From Flavobacterium eburneipallidum (GTDB taxonomy: Bacteria > Bacteroidota > Bacteroidia > Flavobacteriales > Flavobacteriaceae): 64,000 bases of DNA. How positions within the stretch are numbered: the stretch's first letter is position 1; the number at the start of each line of letters is the position of its first letter. The stretch is taken from the NCBI RefSeq assembly GCF_027111355.2, contig NZ_CP114291.2:744001-808000 (forward strand), read 5' to 3'. Under the pieces are notes generated by a model that had not been told where the DNA came from, searched no databases, and worked only from the letters and a program-made list of their open reading frames with translations. Of the stretch, positions 63,608 through 64,000 are shown piece by piece. The position numbers and the translations under genes are program-made.

Positions 63608-64000
63608 TTATTTTTTTTCGAAAAACCTATTGATAACTTCTGCTGTAAAAAGCCTCGCTCCCGCATCATTCATGTGTCCACAAGATGAGAAATATTGATC
63701 TCCTTGCACGACGTTTTCCAGATTGTGAATTTCTGGATAAATTTTGTTTGCTTTTTCAAAATAATCTAGTCCTTTCACATTGGTACACATAGGTGTCATT
63801 ACAGTGATTAGATTGTAATTATTTTGTTGGCAAATTAGCTTGATTTCTTCGTAATATTTGTTGCGAATGGGTTTCAAAGCCCTAATGTCGTTCTTCATGT
63901 TTCCGGGTTTGTTGCTATTTAAAGGATGATAGCCCAAATTGTCTAAAATATTTGTGGGTTTACCCGTTGCCGTATTGTACATTTCACGAAAACCAATCAG
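63608..64000 (-). CDS. SGNH/GDSL-hydrolase-like protein, 5' part outside the window
   Basis: 130 codons open to the window edge. The visible end has PIRNKYYEEIKLICQQNNYNLITVMTPMCTN and the C-terminal FSSCGHMNDAGARLFTAEVINRFF, which resembles the final His block (H-x-N-x-x-G) of SGNH esterases. The GDS nucleophile would be upstream of the window. Possibly a sugar esterase, co-transcribed with the Gfo/Idh gene. The assignment is tentative. Confidence 0.55.
   Translation of the reverse strand: MIGFREMYNTATGKPTNILDNLGYHPLNSNKPGNMKNDIRALKPIRNKYYEEIKLICQQNNYNLITVMTPMCTNVKGLDYFEKANKIYPEIHNLENVVQGDQYFSSCGHMNDAGARLFTAEVINRFFEKK

Overview
The window looks like chromosomal DNA of a Flavobacterium-like member of the Bacteroidota. 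The evidence is A/T-rich coding DNA, genes that begin MKK after A-rich leaders, promoter boxes of the Bacteroidota type (TTTG or TTG, 17-20 nt, TAnnTTTG), a DNA polymerase III alpha subunit fused to an N-terminal proofreading exonuclease, the order leuC-leuD-leuA-leuB, and small proline-rich and lipoprotein genes typical of that group. No rRNA, CRISPR array, phage or transposase gene was found.

Layout. 1-4.4 kb: an MFS exporter (cut by the window edge) downstream of recJ, a lipoprotein, an RRM RNA-binding protein and a peptidoglycan transglycosylase. 4.5-6.4 kb: a secreted S9 peptidase. 6.4-11.5 kb (minus strand): the run pdxA - yceD/DUF177 - rpmF - fabH - accB - accC, coupling ribosomal protein L32 to fatty-acid initiation. 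11.5-18.3 kb: riboflavin synthase, a tRNA with anticodon CAT, rbfA, a LolC/E-type permease, a toxin-antitoxin pair, dusB and lepA. 18.3-20.5 kb: an A/T-rich patch with an unknown HEPN-like protein and a 40-residue antitoxin-like fragment, then a WYL regulator and DinB. 21-23.2 kb: divergent PfkB-type kinase and thiL. 23.4-30.4 kb: YceI, then a TetR-TolC-adaptor-RND efflux operon. 30.4-37.4 kb is the accessory region: a PD-(D/E)XK nuclease fused to a STAND-type NTPase (candidate defence protein), two small genes, a large nested palindrome, a 4 x 32 bp tandem array, a DUF4143 ATPase, a candidate small RNA and a frameshifted DUF3800 gene. 37.4-47.6 kb: dnaE and the leucine operon. 47.7-49.8 kb: a glycosyltransferase and a YbhN-like membrane protein. 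49.9-58.8 kb: a pectin-type polysaccharide cluster (PL10-like pectate lyase, two six-hairpin glycosidase-like proteins, an esterase). 58.8-64 kb: ruvC, hemW, an AraC regulator, a secreted protein, a Gfo/Idh oxidoreductase and a truncated SGNH-like gene.

The most unusual layer lies between the genes. Three copies of a nested palindromic element (20286-20476, 34807-35049, 60617-60750) keep base pairing in their central hairpin while the sequence changes. Another class of intergenic element is built from 7-bp units arranged as inverted arms between genes of the same transcription unit (accC/accB, adaptor/RND, leuC/leuD, ruvC/hemW). Single-arm 7-bp arrays of the same style also lie inside reading frames (glycosyltransferase, hemW). 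Other short dispersed palindromes form the end of one protein (YbhN-like) and part of another (HemW). Together with the nuclease-STAND protein these are the best candidates for undescribed biology. All function calls rest on motif recognition by eye; no database search was run.
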